Source: Catenaria anguillulae PL171 (taxonomy: Eukaryota; Blastocladiomycota; Blastocladiomycetes; Blastocladiales; Catenariaceae). From it: a stretch of DNA of 64,000 bases. Shown in pieces: positions 12,705 to 25,274 of this stretch. The number at the start of each line of letters is the position of its first letter. Within the stretch, counting starts at the first letter, position 1. The notes below the pieces were generated by a model. It worked only from the letters and a program-made list of their open reading frames with translations, was not told the DNA's origin and searched no databases. The translations under genes and the position numbers were made by a program. The DNA lies in assembly GCA_002102555.1 (NCBI GenBank), contig MCFL01000002.1:620001-684000 (forward strand). Direction: 5' to 3'.

Positions 12705-12954
12705 GGAGTTTGATGATGGCACAATTGTTTTGAACTTGACTACCATTCTATTACTTTTTCTGTTCCACTTGATATGAGTTAATTTTTCGTTTTGTGTTGT
12801 CAACGTGAGCTGCTTGTTCGCACAGCGAGTGAACTTGAATGACCGTCGCCATCATCCAATCCCAGCAGCAACACCCCTGAATGACTCCTGAGAAATTCCA
12901 TAAGCCCCGCATGCCCCCCTGGGCAATTACATTGACCTTTCATGATTTCGTAAA

Positions 12955-14635
12955 ATGAATCCTCTTCCTACTCGAGAGAATGATGACCATTCCAATGCAG
13001 CTGTGCTCGATCATGGCAACGCGGCGGCTGAAGACTCGAAAAGCGACTCAATGATCAATCTTCGCCGCAAACTCGACCAAGCCGACCTCGAGCGACTGTC
13101 ATTACTGCATCCGTACCACCCTACACACTTCAGAGTGGCTGGCCATGCATTTGTGGATCGTGCGCTGGATGTGTTGGCGGCCAAGGCACATCAGCATGAG
13201 CAGCATCGGCATGACACACAACATCAATCACGCCCTTCGTCTCCGAGATCGGAAAAGAACAGAAATCAGCGGTCTGCGCACCTACCAGCAAGCGCCAATC
13301 CTCGACTGCGACCGCCCAGCGCGGCGGAGGGTCGCCAAGAACGCGGGCAATTAGGACGCGTGGAATGTTCGCAAGCGTCACTGTGGGCACTGAGACCAAT
13401 GAGCAATGACCGAATGATTGCGGCAGAGACTACTGGGCCGCCATTGACACGGGATCAAGTATCCGACATCATTGCTCGGCACTCGACGAGGACGTGGGCG
13501 GTGGGTCGGTCCGCATCGCCGTCGCCGACCAGGCAACATGGCCGCAGGAACCGCTCCAAGTCGCCAACAAACCGGAAGCGACATTCATCGCCTGAGCGGG
13601 GCTATGGAAGCAATCCGGCCATTTCCTCTGTTCGAGTGCCACTGTCATATCGGCTGTACATGATGCACTTTGGAAACGATGTGACTGACGACGAAGACAA
13701 CAGTCGGACTCAAGACGAATCAGCTAAAACACAATCGACATCCATTGATGTTGAGCGACTCATTCAAGTTGTGGCCAAATCCTTTCCGCGCGATCCTCTT
13801 GATCCCGTGTACCCTCTGCGACAACACATTTCCTTTGGTACCGATGGGCTCACGCCTCGACCGGACACCCGTTCAGGTCGGTACCAATTACTCAAAAAGG
13901 GTTTGCGGCCAGCAAGTGCATCTGCCACCCCGCCTCGGCACGACCAGGTGGTGGCAGCACAAACTGCCAAACGTGACAAGTTTATTCGTGCCGTGTCTGC
14001 ATGTGCGGGAAAGAATCGTGCACCGTCCAACAGATTGTCAGTTGCGGAGCCAATATGCAGTCCCTCAGCTCCATCATCGGTCACCTCGTCGCGGATCGGC
14101 TCTGCGTCTATATCCAACCGGTCTATCACTGCTCCACGGCGGCCAAGCACCGCGGCCTCTGGCCACAGACCAAAAATGGTTCTGGCACTGAATTGTCTCC
14201 ACGAAAACACAATCGTGCAAGAGCCAACAGACCGTGGCACAACTCCGCGACCGCGTCAAACAGTGCTGACTGCACCCACACCTTGTCCCAATCTTGCCCG
14301 TTCCCGAAACCGTGTCGAATTGGACGCCGCCATGGCGGAACCGGCCACAAACGCCGCCGCCGTCGGGCATCGGAAACACGTCCTTCAAGTCTGCCGCAGC
14401 CGCCGATGAGGTGATTCTGCGCATTCCAGACCCAGTCACATCAGTGGCGAGCGGTACGGGGCAATATGGTGCGAAGGCGGTCAAGGCTGTTGGGATTCGG
14501 AAGAGAGCAGGCAGTCGGTCCGGAGGTAAAGTGGGAGAACCTGTGGATGTTTTCAAAGGGTTAGTCCTGCCGTCGATTGGCTTGGGAGTGGAGAGTGGGA
14601 ATCAAGAGGCGATACGAAAAAGCGCCCACGCGTAG
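12955..14635 (+). CDS. Unknown basic, Ser/Arg/Pro-rich protein
   Basis: An uninterrupted frame runs from ATG 12955 to 14409. With one base restored near 14330 it would continue in another frame to 14635, giving about 560 residues. The N-terminal third has an acidic start, a helical LRRKLDQADLERLSLLHPY segment and AGHAFVDRALDVLAAKA. The middle is SR/SP-rich and basic (13500-13600), followed by an acidic patch and VERLIQVVAKSFPRDPLDP. The rest is Ser/Thr/Pro/Arg-rich. No domain is recognised. Composition suggests a disordered nuclear or cytoskeleton-binding protein. It lies on the same strand as CFAP61, 250 bases downstream. Confidence 0.55.
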
Positions 14636-14940
14636 GAATGCAATGATGGTCCATGCAATACAACACAGAGAGTGCATTTCATGCAACAAACGATGCCGTC
14701 TCCGATACTCAAGTGACTGGCCCATCGCTGTATCGCTGTGTTCCTTGAAGTCTTTCAAGGCCAAGCGTAAGCCAGCCTTGATTCATGGCTGGCCGCGATC
14801 AACATGCGATCACCCTCCCTCTGCGATCATGAAAGCGTTACAAAGATCCAGTATCCCCTCAACACCAACTTAACATACGTATTCCCAATTAGACCCGCCG
14901 CAATCGATTCCCCCGGCCCTGTCCGCAAACACCCCATACC

Positions 14941-17900
14941 ATGCTCGGCAACGGAAACGGAAACGGAAGCGCGCGCCTCCCAACTCCCGCCGGCCTGGCC
15001 AGTCCAACAACGTTCAAGCTCAAGTTGCAGCCAACCACCACCACCACCACCAGCACATTCAGGACCACAATCAGCACCAACACCAGCTGAACCACCACAA
15101 TCAGCACCACCAGAACATCTACGTGCATCCCGCCGGTGGCTCTCAAGGGCACTCCGCCGTGCGGTCCAACATGAACCCGCCCTCGACCGCTACTGGTGCT
15201 GGCGCTCGCAATCGCCAACACCAAAACCACCATCCGGCCCAGGGCTCTCATCACCCCTCTGGCGCCAGATACCCGCCACCAGTAGCAGCGGCCGCTTCAA
15301 ACGAGCACGATCTGGCCAATCCTCAGAACGAGCAACACCACGGCGGCTTCCACTCTGCCGCGGTTGATACCGAATCATACCCGTCGCACTCGCAAGGCAA
15401 TTCACAAGTGCTCGATCGCCACGATACCATTACACCGCCCAAAGTTGGCACTCTCATTTGCGTCAAGGGCGGCAAGAAGTCTGTCATTGGTATGCCGTCG
15501 CTTCATTGTGTGCTCGGCGCCCGGATAGCCCCGGCCACTGACTGGCATCATTTGCTACTGTTGCACCCAGACCTGACACCACGCGAGTACACCATTGGCC
15601 GCTCGGTTGACTGCGACGTGGTCTTGACCTCGCTCGAGTGTTCCAAGCGCCATTGCAGAATCTTTGTTCTTGCCGAACCGTCGCAACAGCCCCAAGTCGA
15701 CGGCGCGCCAACCTGCGTGTGGATGATTCAAGATTTGTCGACCAATGGTACTTTGTCAACGGCAAGCGCATCCCAAAGAACCAACCGTTGCCACTCTACA
15801 GCGGCGACTTGCTCGAGATCAAGGTTGGAAACTGTACGTTCGGCTGTTCATGTTCTCAAGTCGACTCGGCTCACGTGTCCAAATGATTTTGACCCCGTGT
15901 TTTGGTTGAAATGCCCAGATTTCGAGTTTAGTTCATTGCACGCCATGTACCCGGATCCAAACGAGGAACTCAAGGATCCAGAATATTCCGTCATTCATGA
16001 CAAGTACCTCTTGACTCGCAAGCTCGGCAGGTTTGTTCCCTTGTTCGGTTCTTTTCACCCTTTGCGCTCTGAGCGAAGGTCTCACCTTGTCATTCATGTG
16101 CAACAGTGGCACGTACGCTTCCGTGTACCTGACGCAGGAGCTGACAACTGGCCGCCGGTATGCATGCAAGGTGGTCAACAAGCGCAAGGCCGGACTCTCT
16201 GAGCGTCAGACAAGCAACAAATTGGTGCAGGAGATTGAGGTCATTCGCCATTTCAATCACGTATGTTCTTGTTGAATCAGTTTACCTGCTTGACGACCGT
16301 CAATGCTCACGTTCTTGGGGGGAGTCTCACTTGCACCCATGCAACCATGCAACAATAGCCCAACATCATTCGAGTCCACAATTGCATTGAGACCCGGTTG
16401 TACCTTTACGTTGTCATGGACCTGTGCGCTGGCTTTGTTTTTCATGGTCCTCCTGTTGATTAGGTGACTCACCATCCCTCGGTTTGTGGTGTTTTGGTTC
16501 CAGAGCACAAAGTGGCGAACTCTTTGATTATCTCGCCGCCCAGTATGGAATCGAGGAAACAAAGTGCAAGCTCATCATGTACCAGATTTTTAAAGGCCTC
16601 AAGTACTTGCACGAAAACAAGGTGGTGCATCGGGATATCAAACCTGAAAACATTTTGCTCGACTTTTCGGGCGAGTTTCCACGGGTCATGTTGGCAGATT
16701 TTGGGCTCGCCAAGCGCCGCAACACCGAAGGGCCAGAGCGAATGACGACGTTGTGGTATGTGTCTGCTCATCATTTCTTTTCGATGGGGCAATACCTCAC
16801 CTAAATGCTCACATCGGAATGATGCACAAAGTGGCACGCTCAACTACCTCGCGCCTGAAGTCATCAACCCGCCCGTCCGTGCACAAGGCTATGACGACGT
16901 GGTCGACTGCTGGGCCGCAGGCATCATGCTCTTTTTTTTGCTCACCTGCCGGCACCCGTTCGACGACGAAAACGATACCAAGCTCAAGAAAAAGATTCTC
17001 CGCGACGAGTTGAAGCTCTACGCGCCTGCAAGCGACGGCGGCAACTTGTTTGACCACTTGTCGCCCGAGGTGGCCGACTTGATTCACCAACTGCTGGCAC
17101 GTAACCCGGCCGAGCGCTTGTCGGCAGCTGCTGCCCTCAAGCACCCTTGGTTCATGTCGTCCATCACCGAGCTCAAGACGGCGTACAAGGCCGTGCACCA
17201 GTCGTGGGAGGCACAGGCACATCGGGCGCCGCCGTCCGCCTTGACGACGGCCGAGCCCATTTCGGCCGGAGAATTGTTTTCGCAGTCACAAGCAGTTGCG
17301 TCGCAGTTGTCGCAGGGACATCCCGAGGACGAGCAGGAGAGCGATTTGGCGACCGTAGGTGTTTCAGCGCAACAACCGTGGGTCCCTGATGAGGATGCGA
17401 TGATGCCATGGATGAGGATTCCCCGGGAGCTTGCAAAGCGCCGGGTATTCGGGCATGCCATCGGCGTCCGCGAGCTTGTTTCCCGGGCAGTTTGTCAGCT
17501 CGCAGCCGCCGCAGCCGTCCGAGCTGCACCAAGGCATCAACGAGTTTTTCAGTCAACACGGTGCGGGAATGTCTCAGCTGCAGCAACAGGACGGCCATGG
17601 ATTCGGGTATGGACATTTGACGTCGGCCCCATTAGATCGGCAAGGAAGTGTGATTCCTCCGCCCGGCCATGGCTCGTCTCCGCCTCCAGCTGGTGGATCT
17701 TCTTTCATGGATCGCCAAAGTTCCATGTCGCAACCTGGCCCCGCCGCTCACCAACAAGGCCACGCAAACCCAAGCTCGCCGACACAGTACTCGTCAAAGT
17801 TTGCCGCCAACATGAGCAACTATATGTCGCAACAGTCGCAGCAACTTTATCACCAACAGCACCCACAAGACCACGGCTTGCAGCACTCGCCGTCCTTTTC

Positions 17901-18087
17901 CGAATCATGGTCTCAAAGCCAAGGGTTCAGTTCCGCACACCAAGGCGGGTTCTCGGCAGCTGGGCGGTACTCAGGCACGTCCTACCCATCGTTCGGCGCA
18001 GGTTCGGCGCCCGCGCAGGGCACCAATATGCCGCCGGTTCCACACGGCAATCACCAACAGCAGCGGAAGCACCAACAGTTCTCGTAA
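14941..18087 (+). CDS. FHA-domain checkpoint protein kinase (Chk2/Rad53/Cds1 type)
   Basis: Effector kinase of the DNA-damage and replication checkpoint. The ATG at 14941 leads, after a one-base gap, into a His/Gln/Asn-rich N-terminus. The FHA domain (15590-15840) has YTIGRS, LECSKRHCRIF and DLSTNGT followed in another frame by FVNGKRI. The kinase domain begins near 15990 (YLLTRKLG) and continues across an intron with GTYASVYL, the Lys in YACKVVNK, and PNIIRVHNCIE. HRDIKPEN is at 16628, ADFGLAK at about 16694, and GTLNYLAPEV near 16852. The C-lobe ends near 17160 (NPAERLSAAAALKHPWF). A Gln/Ser/Pro-rich tail of about 300 residues with SQ sites, in part in a second frame, runs to the stop at 18087. 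FHA before kinase with all catalytic residues present supports an active enzyme. At least four introns and three frame breaks are present. Confidence 0.88.
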
Positions 18088-18799
18088 GGGTATTCCGGCA
18101 ACCAGCTGTATTGATGTGCGGCGAACGACGTGGCGTGGCAAACAAGGTGATTTACACTGTGGGCTTTGCTTGTGAGCGCCAAACCCGAGGCGAGGCTGCG
18201 TGCCCAATTGTTCAGATACCGACGAGTCCCCTTTTGCTTGAGATACTTGCCTCTCGTACCCTATTTGCATGTGATGCGCCTCTTTATCCTCGACCACGGT
18301 TCGCATCTGCCATCGTTTCTTTCTGCAGTGACCTTTTATTTATTGTCGTTATCGGCTCTTTCGTCCGCTCTTCTCTCTTTATCCGTCACAATGACCGTGC
18401 GCCGTCAACGGCCGCCCACTCCCTTTTCATTCGCCCGTGTACCCTTTTGTGTTTCAGGCTTGATATTTACATGCCTTTCCTTCAGTGCACCTTTGTTTTT
18501 CACCATCGTTGACTCTGTCGACATCTTGCCTGGATGCCATTTCATTTTCCTGTCAACGAACCTTCGAATTACTGTACACATGCCTCTCACGAGGGAGCGG
18601 CCGCATGCCATTCTTGACTCTCCGCCCTTGACTCGAGTCGGCTGGCAAGAAGGACTGAGACTTTTTGCCACACTTGCTGGCGCGACGAAGAGATTGCAGT
18701 GGACCCTTCAAGACGGGCGGCCCGTCTCTTTCGTCTTCCCTCAACCTCTCAATGATGAGGCATCCACACCGTCAATATAAAGTCATCCATCATCCTGCA
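18088..18799 (+). other. 3' flank of the kinase gene; a 204-codon open frame of doubtful reality
   Basis: An open frame on the plus strand covers 18166-18780. Its translation is rich in Phe/Leu/Ser with a hydrophobic middle but shows no family resemblance. The underlying DNA is pyrimidine-rich like an untranslated region, so I do not call it a gene. Confidence 0.2.
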
Positions 18800-20477
18800 T
18801 GACCGCATCTGCTTCCCGGCCCAACAGCACGGCACACTGTCCGTCAGCAACCCAGATCACAGCATCGTCCCTTGGTCGATCCCATCCTCTACCTCATCGC
18901 TTTCGCTGCCGAATACTTCCATAGACTCGAACTTCGCTCGCACTACGGCTCTCTACCAAGCGCCAGCCCCAACCAATGACCCCGCCGCCTGCCGCCGTCA
19001 CATCGTCCATGCCACCATTCGGGCCGTCCACCGCTTGCGACGAGGCGGATATTGAAGACGGTGGCGACATCTCGTACGGCAGGTGCCGAAATGGATCGGT
19101 GACGGCCCAAAGCAGCCCATGTGCACCACGTCGGACAACTTCCGAAAGTTCTAAGCCAAGACTGGAAAGGGCATTACAAGTGGACTGCCAGCCACACACC
19201 GAACGACCGTCCCCAATCCCAACATCACCACGATGGAAATTGCCCTCGAAATCTCGTCAACGTGCGCATGACTGTCATTACCAAACTTCGAGTTGCAGTA
19301 ACTGACCAAAGCTATTATGATCCTCCAATCGATGTCATAGCACTCTGAGCATCAAAATGCGATCCGGAACTTTGCCACGAGCGGTGCTGGATCACTACCA
19401 CTTCAACAACCTTCGGCCAGGGCAACGTTGTATTCTCGCAAGTACTTGACCAGCCGTCCATTCCTGGCACAAACTTTCGCCGCTCCCGCGGCAATACCTT
19501 TCAAGCAGATGAGGTCAAGGTGCGGTGTTGCTCTCTGATTGCTTTATTCCCACCACTTCCCTCTCACACTCTAGCGGCCATTCACTTTAGTCGACGATCC
19601 AAAGTTTGTACCTGGCATTCCATGCCCGTACAATGGGCAACATTCGCTACGCTCCCGCCTTTGACATGTTCCACGATTCCCAAGTGATTCGCCATCGTCT
19701 CAAGGAAATGGTCAAGGATCACCCTGGGTGCGAATTCTGCATCATGGTTTTTTTGGGCTGCGTTCATGTTGGGCACAGCCGGGTGTTTGCGCTGATTTGT
19801 GGTGTCAAGGTATGGAACTGGATTGACCTTGACACATTCTATATCCAGGATCCACTCACCTGTTTTCTTCCATTATTTTAATCAAGTTACGGGCGAAGGA
19901 ATGCCACCTTGACCGATGAGGAGCGGCGCGCGGCACGGACCACGGCCTTGCAGGCACTGGCAACAAGGTTCGAGGCACAGGATCCCGAAGTGCAACGTAT
20001 TGCACGTGCCAAGCTCTTGCGAAAGTTCAAGCCAAACAAAGCCATTCGCAAGACCCGTCGTGAAGGACGCATGAAGACGGTACGGATTGGTATACCTAAT
20101 GCACATTCAGCGGCACTCGGCATGATTTACAATTGTTTTCGTTTTCAGGACGCCGCAAAACGTATTGCAGCCCTTCGCAAGCTCCGAGAAGACGTGTGTG
20201 TCCATCCCGAGTTCAACGAGTTGGAGGAAGAGCGGAACACATGGCTCAAGTGTTTTGATGCTGTCATCGAGGCCATCCAAGTGGATCCCAAGGGACTCCG
20301 GATGTTGAGTCTGATGATGAGACCGCCGACCCGGTATCAGGGTATATCTTTTCTCATCCACGGACAGCGGACAAGTTAGACCAACACAACGACGGCCTGC
20401 ACTGACCGGCCGGCACGCGGCAACAAGGCAGATTACGACTTGGCCGATGACCTGACCATGGACAAGTTCTTGGATTG
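18800..20477 (+). other. Unassigned coding-like region, many frame changes
   Basis: Several plus-strand pieces read like real protein but lie in different frames. They include VDPILYLIAFAAEYFHRLEL near 18870, PKWIGDGPKQPMCTTSDNFR near 19090, and FSQVLDQPSIPGTNFRRSRG near 19440 ending at a possible donor. RPFTLVDDPKFVPGIPCPYN follows near 19580. Later come a basic helical stretch (ARAKLLRKFKPNKAIRKTRR, near 20010) and an acidic-helical one (NELEEERNTWLKCFDAVIEA, near 20220). The last piece ends DLADDLTMDKFLD with a stop at 20475-20477. This could be one multi-exon gene with missing bases, or a decayed gene. I recognise no family. Confidence 0.3.
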
Positions 20478-21000
20478 ATTTGCATTGGTACTATGTACCC
20501 TTGATTCTGACCGTTTACGTTTTTGGTTTGTGGATCCCGACTGGCGGCTTGCCGCAGTGCACCGATCCCAACCACCCTCCGTTCTTATTTCCTTTCGCGC
20601 GATGTGCGGGCATCGGAATGCTGCACACGACGAATTGTATTGTCTCCCTTCCAAAATGCTCATTGGCAAGCATCGGAACGTTGCCCCCCTTTCTCTTTGC
20701 ACCTTTTACCTTCCCTCTACCGCTCAGGATGAACGCCTGCTGGGTATGAGCCTCGATTCGGTCATTGTGCTGCCTGGGAATGAACACCCTTGAGTACATC
20801 ATGCTACGCTCACTGCTTTCGCCTGGGATACGCCCAGGGATATGCCATGTCACGACCTCCGTACCGACTCATCCGATCCTGACCTGTCTGCCCTTGAGGA
20901 ACTCCAGCTTGGATCACGGCCAGAATGGCGGATCGCTCGTGGATGTCCAAAACAGGGGAGCACAATGAATTGAAACTGTTTTGGAACTATCTTGCGAATG
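20478..21000 (+). other. Weak Rab-GAP TBC-like fragments
   Basis: Near 20730-20990 the three plus frames contain, in order, DERLLGMSLDSVIVLPGNEH, LEYIMLRSLLS, FRLGYAQGYAMS and NELKLFWNYLANV. This order loosely recalls the TBC pattern (D-x-x-R-T-D-R, then GYxQGM, then a final FW element). The match is poor: the arginine finger is not convincing and two extra residues sit inside the GYxQGM element. If real, it could belong to the preceding unassigned gene. Confidence 0.15.
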
Positions 21001-22130
21001 TATGAATGCCAGAAGAATACGTCTTCTGCCGTAGATCGATTGCCTGTGAAACGTTACAGGTATGAGGGGGAGTGTTGTGAAATCACGTCTCGCCTCTCAT
21101 GGAACTACGCCTGCCTGACCGAATGGTGATTAGTCGCTACACTTAGGATGAGACATACGCCTTGGAACATGTATGAGTGCACCAGTCTGGGTTGCCTTCT
21201 CGCCTCTGGAAGCCTTAATGATGCGTTGGCCAGCTCGGCATCAGTCGTGTGAAGTGTATGCTGCACATGGACGTGACCATAGGTGAAGCCATCCGCTTAT
21301 CACTGATGGAGTGGAGTCAGGGTCAAAATTTGCGAGAGGCAATAGCAAACGAATACCTATACATGTTTGTAGTGCATAGCTCGTCGACCATGCCAGCACC
21401 AGCAATCAGGATCATCCGTCCAGTGCGCAAGAGGAACTGGAATAACTTATCGCTGTGGGCGTTCGGGTTACTGACCGCCGCCCAGCTGGGCATCATGGCC
21501 GTCTTGAACTCACCATCGCTAGCCCAGAGCAGCGACGGCGTGTCAGCAACGGGCGAGAGCTGCGAGGAAGGACTGGGCAATCATGGTCGCGTTGTGGAGG
21601 GCGGACACGACGGCGGCGGAGCCGGAAAGAAGCACGGCCATTTGTGTTTCACTGCCTGAAGGACCGCGTTGTGCCTGTTGGTTGGCAAGCCAGAGCCTGG
21701 ACTTGCCTTCTGCACCTGACATCCACGCTTTCTCACTCCATCGCCGCCAACCATGTTATCCGCCACTTTCCGATCGACTCATGCTCTTGGCCATGGGCGT
21801 ACGGTGACGACATATGCATGCCGTGCAAAGCGACCTTTGTTAGGCACCGGTCGAGGCCCCATCTTGGCAGCGCTGCCACTGTACCACCAAGGCCAAGATT
21901 GTGCCCATGACTGTGACCGCGTGTGAAGCCCAACTTGAACGCGCAGCCAAGTCGACGGACGTGGCCATCATTCTTGAGAGACAAAAAGCTGCCCCGCTCT
22001 CCTGTCTCTGTCTAGGTCGCCTCTCTTGCACCCAACATCATCATCAAGATATGGCAATGCACATCTCATGAGTTCTGCACTCTCGACTTTTTCTCAATCG
22101 ACTGCCATCACATCCCCAACGATCAACATC
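21001..22130. other. No assignable gene
   Basis: Frames on both strands at 21250-21660 include a hydrophobic plus-strand segment (LSLWAFGLLTAAQLGIMAVL). At 21910-22010 a plus-strand helical piece reads TACEAQLERAAKSTDVAIIL. They could be parts of a small membrane protein gene but cannot be joined with confidence. Confidence 0.25.
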
Positions 22131-25100
22131 ATGACCAAGATCGGCTCCTTCTCGCTCGTCACAAGGTCAACACCTCGTTCGACATCCCCATCACAAAGTA
22201 CCGCTCCCAGGCCACGGGCCTCGAAGTCACCTTTGTCGACGTCGACACCCCGATTGTCAACGGCCTGGCTGCCATTGCCACCGAGGAGGCCAACGAGCTC
22301 ATTGACGGCGGCCGCCCGCACACGCTCGAGCACCTGATCTTCCTCGGCAGCGAAGACTTTCCCTACAAGGGCGTCCTCGACACACTTGCCAACCGCGCTC
22401 GCGCTCGCGGCACAAACGCTTGGACCGCCCAGGATTCCACAGTGTACACCATTACCACGGCGGGCGCAAACGGGTTTGCAAAGATCTTGCCCATTTACCT
22501 CGATCATGTTCTGTACCCGACAATGACCGATGCCGGCTTTGTTACCGAGGTGTACCACGTCAACGGCGAGGGCCAGGACGGCGGGGTCGTGTACAGTGAG
22601 ATGCAAGGAAGGGAAAATGGCCCTGGAGACTTGACTTGGTGCGTTCCATGGCTATATCAATCCGCCCATTCGCTTCGGCTAGAGCTAACGATTCTGATCC
22701 GGTCAAAACTTCTAGGCACCGCATGGGTCAACTCATGTACCCAGCGCCGTCTGGCTACGCCAGCGAGACGGGCGGCCTCATGCGCAAGCTGCGCGAGCTC
22801 ACCATTGACGAAATCCGCAAGTATCACGCCCGGTACTACCGCCCCGACAACTTGTGCTTGATTGTCACTGGCAAGGTCGACCACGCAAAGCTGCTGGACC
22901 GCTTGGAGCAGACCGAGGCAAAGATCAAGTCCAAGGGCGAGCTCCCCAAGGTGGACCGCCCCTGGGTCAACTCGCCCATTGCCCCGCTCACCAAGTCGGT
23001 TTCCGAGGTGGTGCCTTTCCCCGACGAGGACGAGTCCAAGGGCAACCTCGTAATTGCCTTCCGCGGCCCACCTGTGACCAATGCCATTGATTCGGCAAAG
23101 CTCGATGCGCTCCTCACGTACTTGACCGATTCGTCCGTTCGCTCCTGCAATCCAAGTTTGTCGAGTGCGAAGATCCCGTTGCCACGTCCGTCTCTGACTA
23201 CACCAACAACTACAAGGAGACGTCGTCCGTGCTTTACTTTAGCTCGGTGCCAACCGACAAGCTCGGCGACCTCGAGCACAAGGTGCAAGAGGTTCTCGCT
23301 GCGCACACGATCGACATTGAGCGCATGCACACGGTCTTGGAGCAGCGCCGTCTCCGGATTCAAAACGGCGTCGAATCCGACCCGGGTATGGCCATGGCCC
23401 ATTCCATCATCACTCACTTTTTGTACGGCGACCGCGAAACGGCCAAGGACTTGATTGATTTCGTGGACGAGGAGCACATTTTCAAGCACTTGACTGCCAT
23501 GACCAAGGACCAATGGCAAGAGTTGCTGCAAACCAAGCTTGTCAACGCGCCTCGCATTGCCCTGCAAGCCAAGCCTTCGGCGCAATTGGCCAAGGACCTT
23601 GCTGCGCAAGAGGCTGCCCGTGTTGCCGAGCGTCAAAAGAACCCCGAGCAGCTCAAAAAGTACCAAGAGACGCTCGATGCCGCCATGAAGGCCAACGACA
23701 TGCCCATCCCGCCCGAAGTCATTTCCAACTTTGAAGTGCCGCCCATGGACGCCAACCTGCCCAATGTGTTGACGGCGCAACTGCCCGCTGGCCGGTTCCA
23801 AAACGAGCTCCAGGCCAAGCTCGATGCCTTGCCCGCGACGGCCAAGCTTCCCTTCTTTGTGCAGCTCGACCAAGTCCAATCGCAATTCATTGGCTCGCGC
23901 CTCGCCATTGACACGACTCACCTGTCTGGCGACTTGCGCAAGTACCTCGGCGTGTACCTCGAGCTTGTGTTTGCCTCGCCCGTGACGCTCGCCGACGGGT
24001 CCAAGCTCACGCACGAGCAAGTGGTTGCCGGGCTCAACCAGGACACGATCCACTTCAACGCGGGATGCGGCGCCGTTGGTGAATCGTCTGGCTCGTCCTT
24101 CTCTGGCGGCGCATTCGAGTCGCAGATTTCGCTGTGGATCCGGTCCACGCCCGAAAAGTACGCCAAGGCTGTGCAATGGATTCACACGGTGGTCAAGCAC
24201 CTCGAGTTTGACTATGGCCGGCTTGCCACCGTGATTCGCAACATGCTCGGGAATGTGCCGGCACTGAAGCGGGAGGCCATGCGGATGGCCAGCTGGGCCA
24301 TCAAGAGCACCGTGTACGACGCGGCCACCAGCAACCACGCTGCCCTCGCCCTCAACAACCAAGTCCCCTTCTTGAAGCAGCTTCTGGAACGTGTTGAGGC
24401 AAAGGATGCCCGCGTCGTCGAAGACTTGAAGGCACTGAGCGCGGCCCTGTTCAAGCCCGCCAACGTGCGCTTGCACTTGTCTGGCGCCGTGGCCAAGGTC
24501 GGCGTGCAGCCCGCGCTCGAGGCGTGGCAGGGCATTGTTGCCGCCAAGGACGGCCAAGTTGCCGTGTCGGTTCCCGCCAAGCCCACGCGCGAGTTTTTGA
24601 ACGCGGTTGGCCAGAACCCCAACTCCAAGAACGGGCGCGGCAAGCTCATCAACATTCCAAGCAACGAGTCGGGATACCTTGTCACGCTGACGCGCGGGCC
24701 CGCGAGCAACGAACATCCGGACTACCCGGCCGTCATGGTCGCGTTGAGGTGCTCCAAGCCCTTGAAGGTCCGCTGTGGAAGAACATTCGCGGCCCCGGCC
24801 TGGCATACGGCGCTAACCTCTCAGTGGACCCGACATCGTCGCTCTTGACATTCAACATCTACCGCGGCGCCAACGTGGTCGAAGCCTTCCGGCGTGCGCG
24901 CGACATTGTCACGGATCTGGCGACCAAGGGCGTCGATGCCCTCGACAAGGACTTTTTCGATGCAGCCAAGGCATCGCTCGCATACAATGTCGTGTCGCGC
25001 GAGGAAACCCCCCGGGATGCCGCGACACAGTCGTTCATTGCCAATGGCTTGCACCACACCACCGATGACGCGGTACAATGCGTGGTTGTTGGAGCAGATT

Positions 25101-25274
25101 GACAAGGTGTCCATGGCGGACGTTGTGCGCGTGGCAAAGCAGTACATGCCCAACATGTTTTCCCCCGACACGGCCTTGTTTGTGGGCGTGACGGGCCCGT
25201 CAAAGGTGGACGAGACGGTCAAGGGGTTCGAGGCGTTGGGCGTCAAGTTGGAGGTGACCAAGGTCGATGAGTAA
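22131..25274 (+). CDS. M16C zinc metalloprotease (insulinase/presequence-protease relative)
   Basis: About 1015 residues, the usual length for the cytosolic M16C branch represented by fission yeast C3H1.02c and worm C05D11.1. ATG 22131 gives MTKIGSFSLV. A base is missing near 22170, after which the frame reads VNTSFDIPITKY. The inverted zinc motif HTLEH lies at 22319-22333, within GRPHTLEHLIFLGSEDFPYKG-like sequence; VVYSEMQ follows near 22590. A GT-AG intron near 22630-22716 joins to HRMGQLMYP. The second half-domain and linker run from 23140, and the C-terminal half-domain ends with EQIDKVSMADVVRVAKQYMP and a stop at 25272-25274. Further single-base gaps lie near 23140, 24750 and 25077. The retained HxxEH and full length suggest an active peptidase that clears peptides; the substrate is unknown. 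Confidence 0.85.

Noticed and set aside
18166-18780. 204-codon open frame as a membrane protein gene
   Set aside because: Pyrimidine-rich DNA gives Phe/Leu/Ser-rich translation by chance; no family resemblance and it sits in the kinase 3' flank.
20720-21000. Rab-GAP TBC domain as a firm call
   Set aside because: The order of elements fits loosely, but the GYxQGM element has two extra residues and no arginine finger is convincing.
22836-24806. 656-codon minus-strand open frame
   Set aside because: It is the antisense shadow of the M16 protease, whose conserved residues are on the plus strand; GC-rich third positions keep the reverse frame open.
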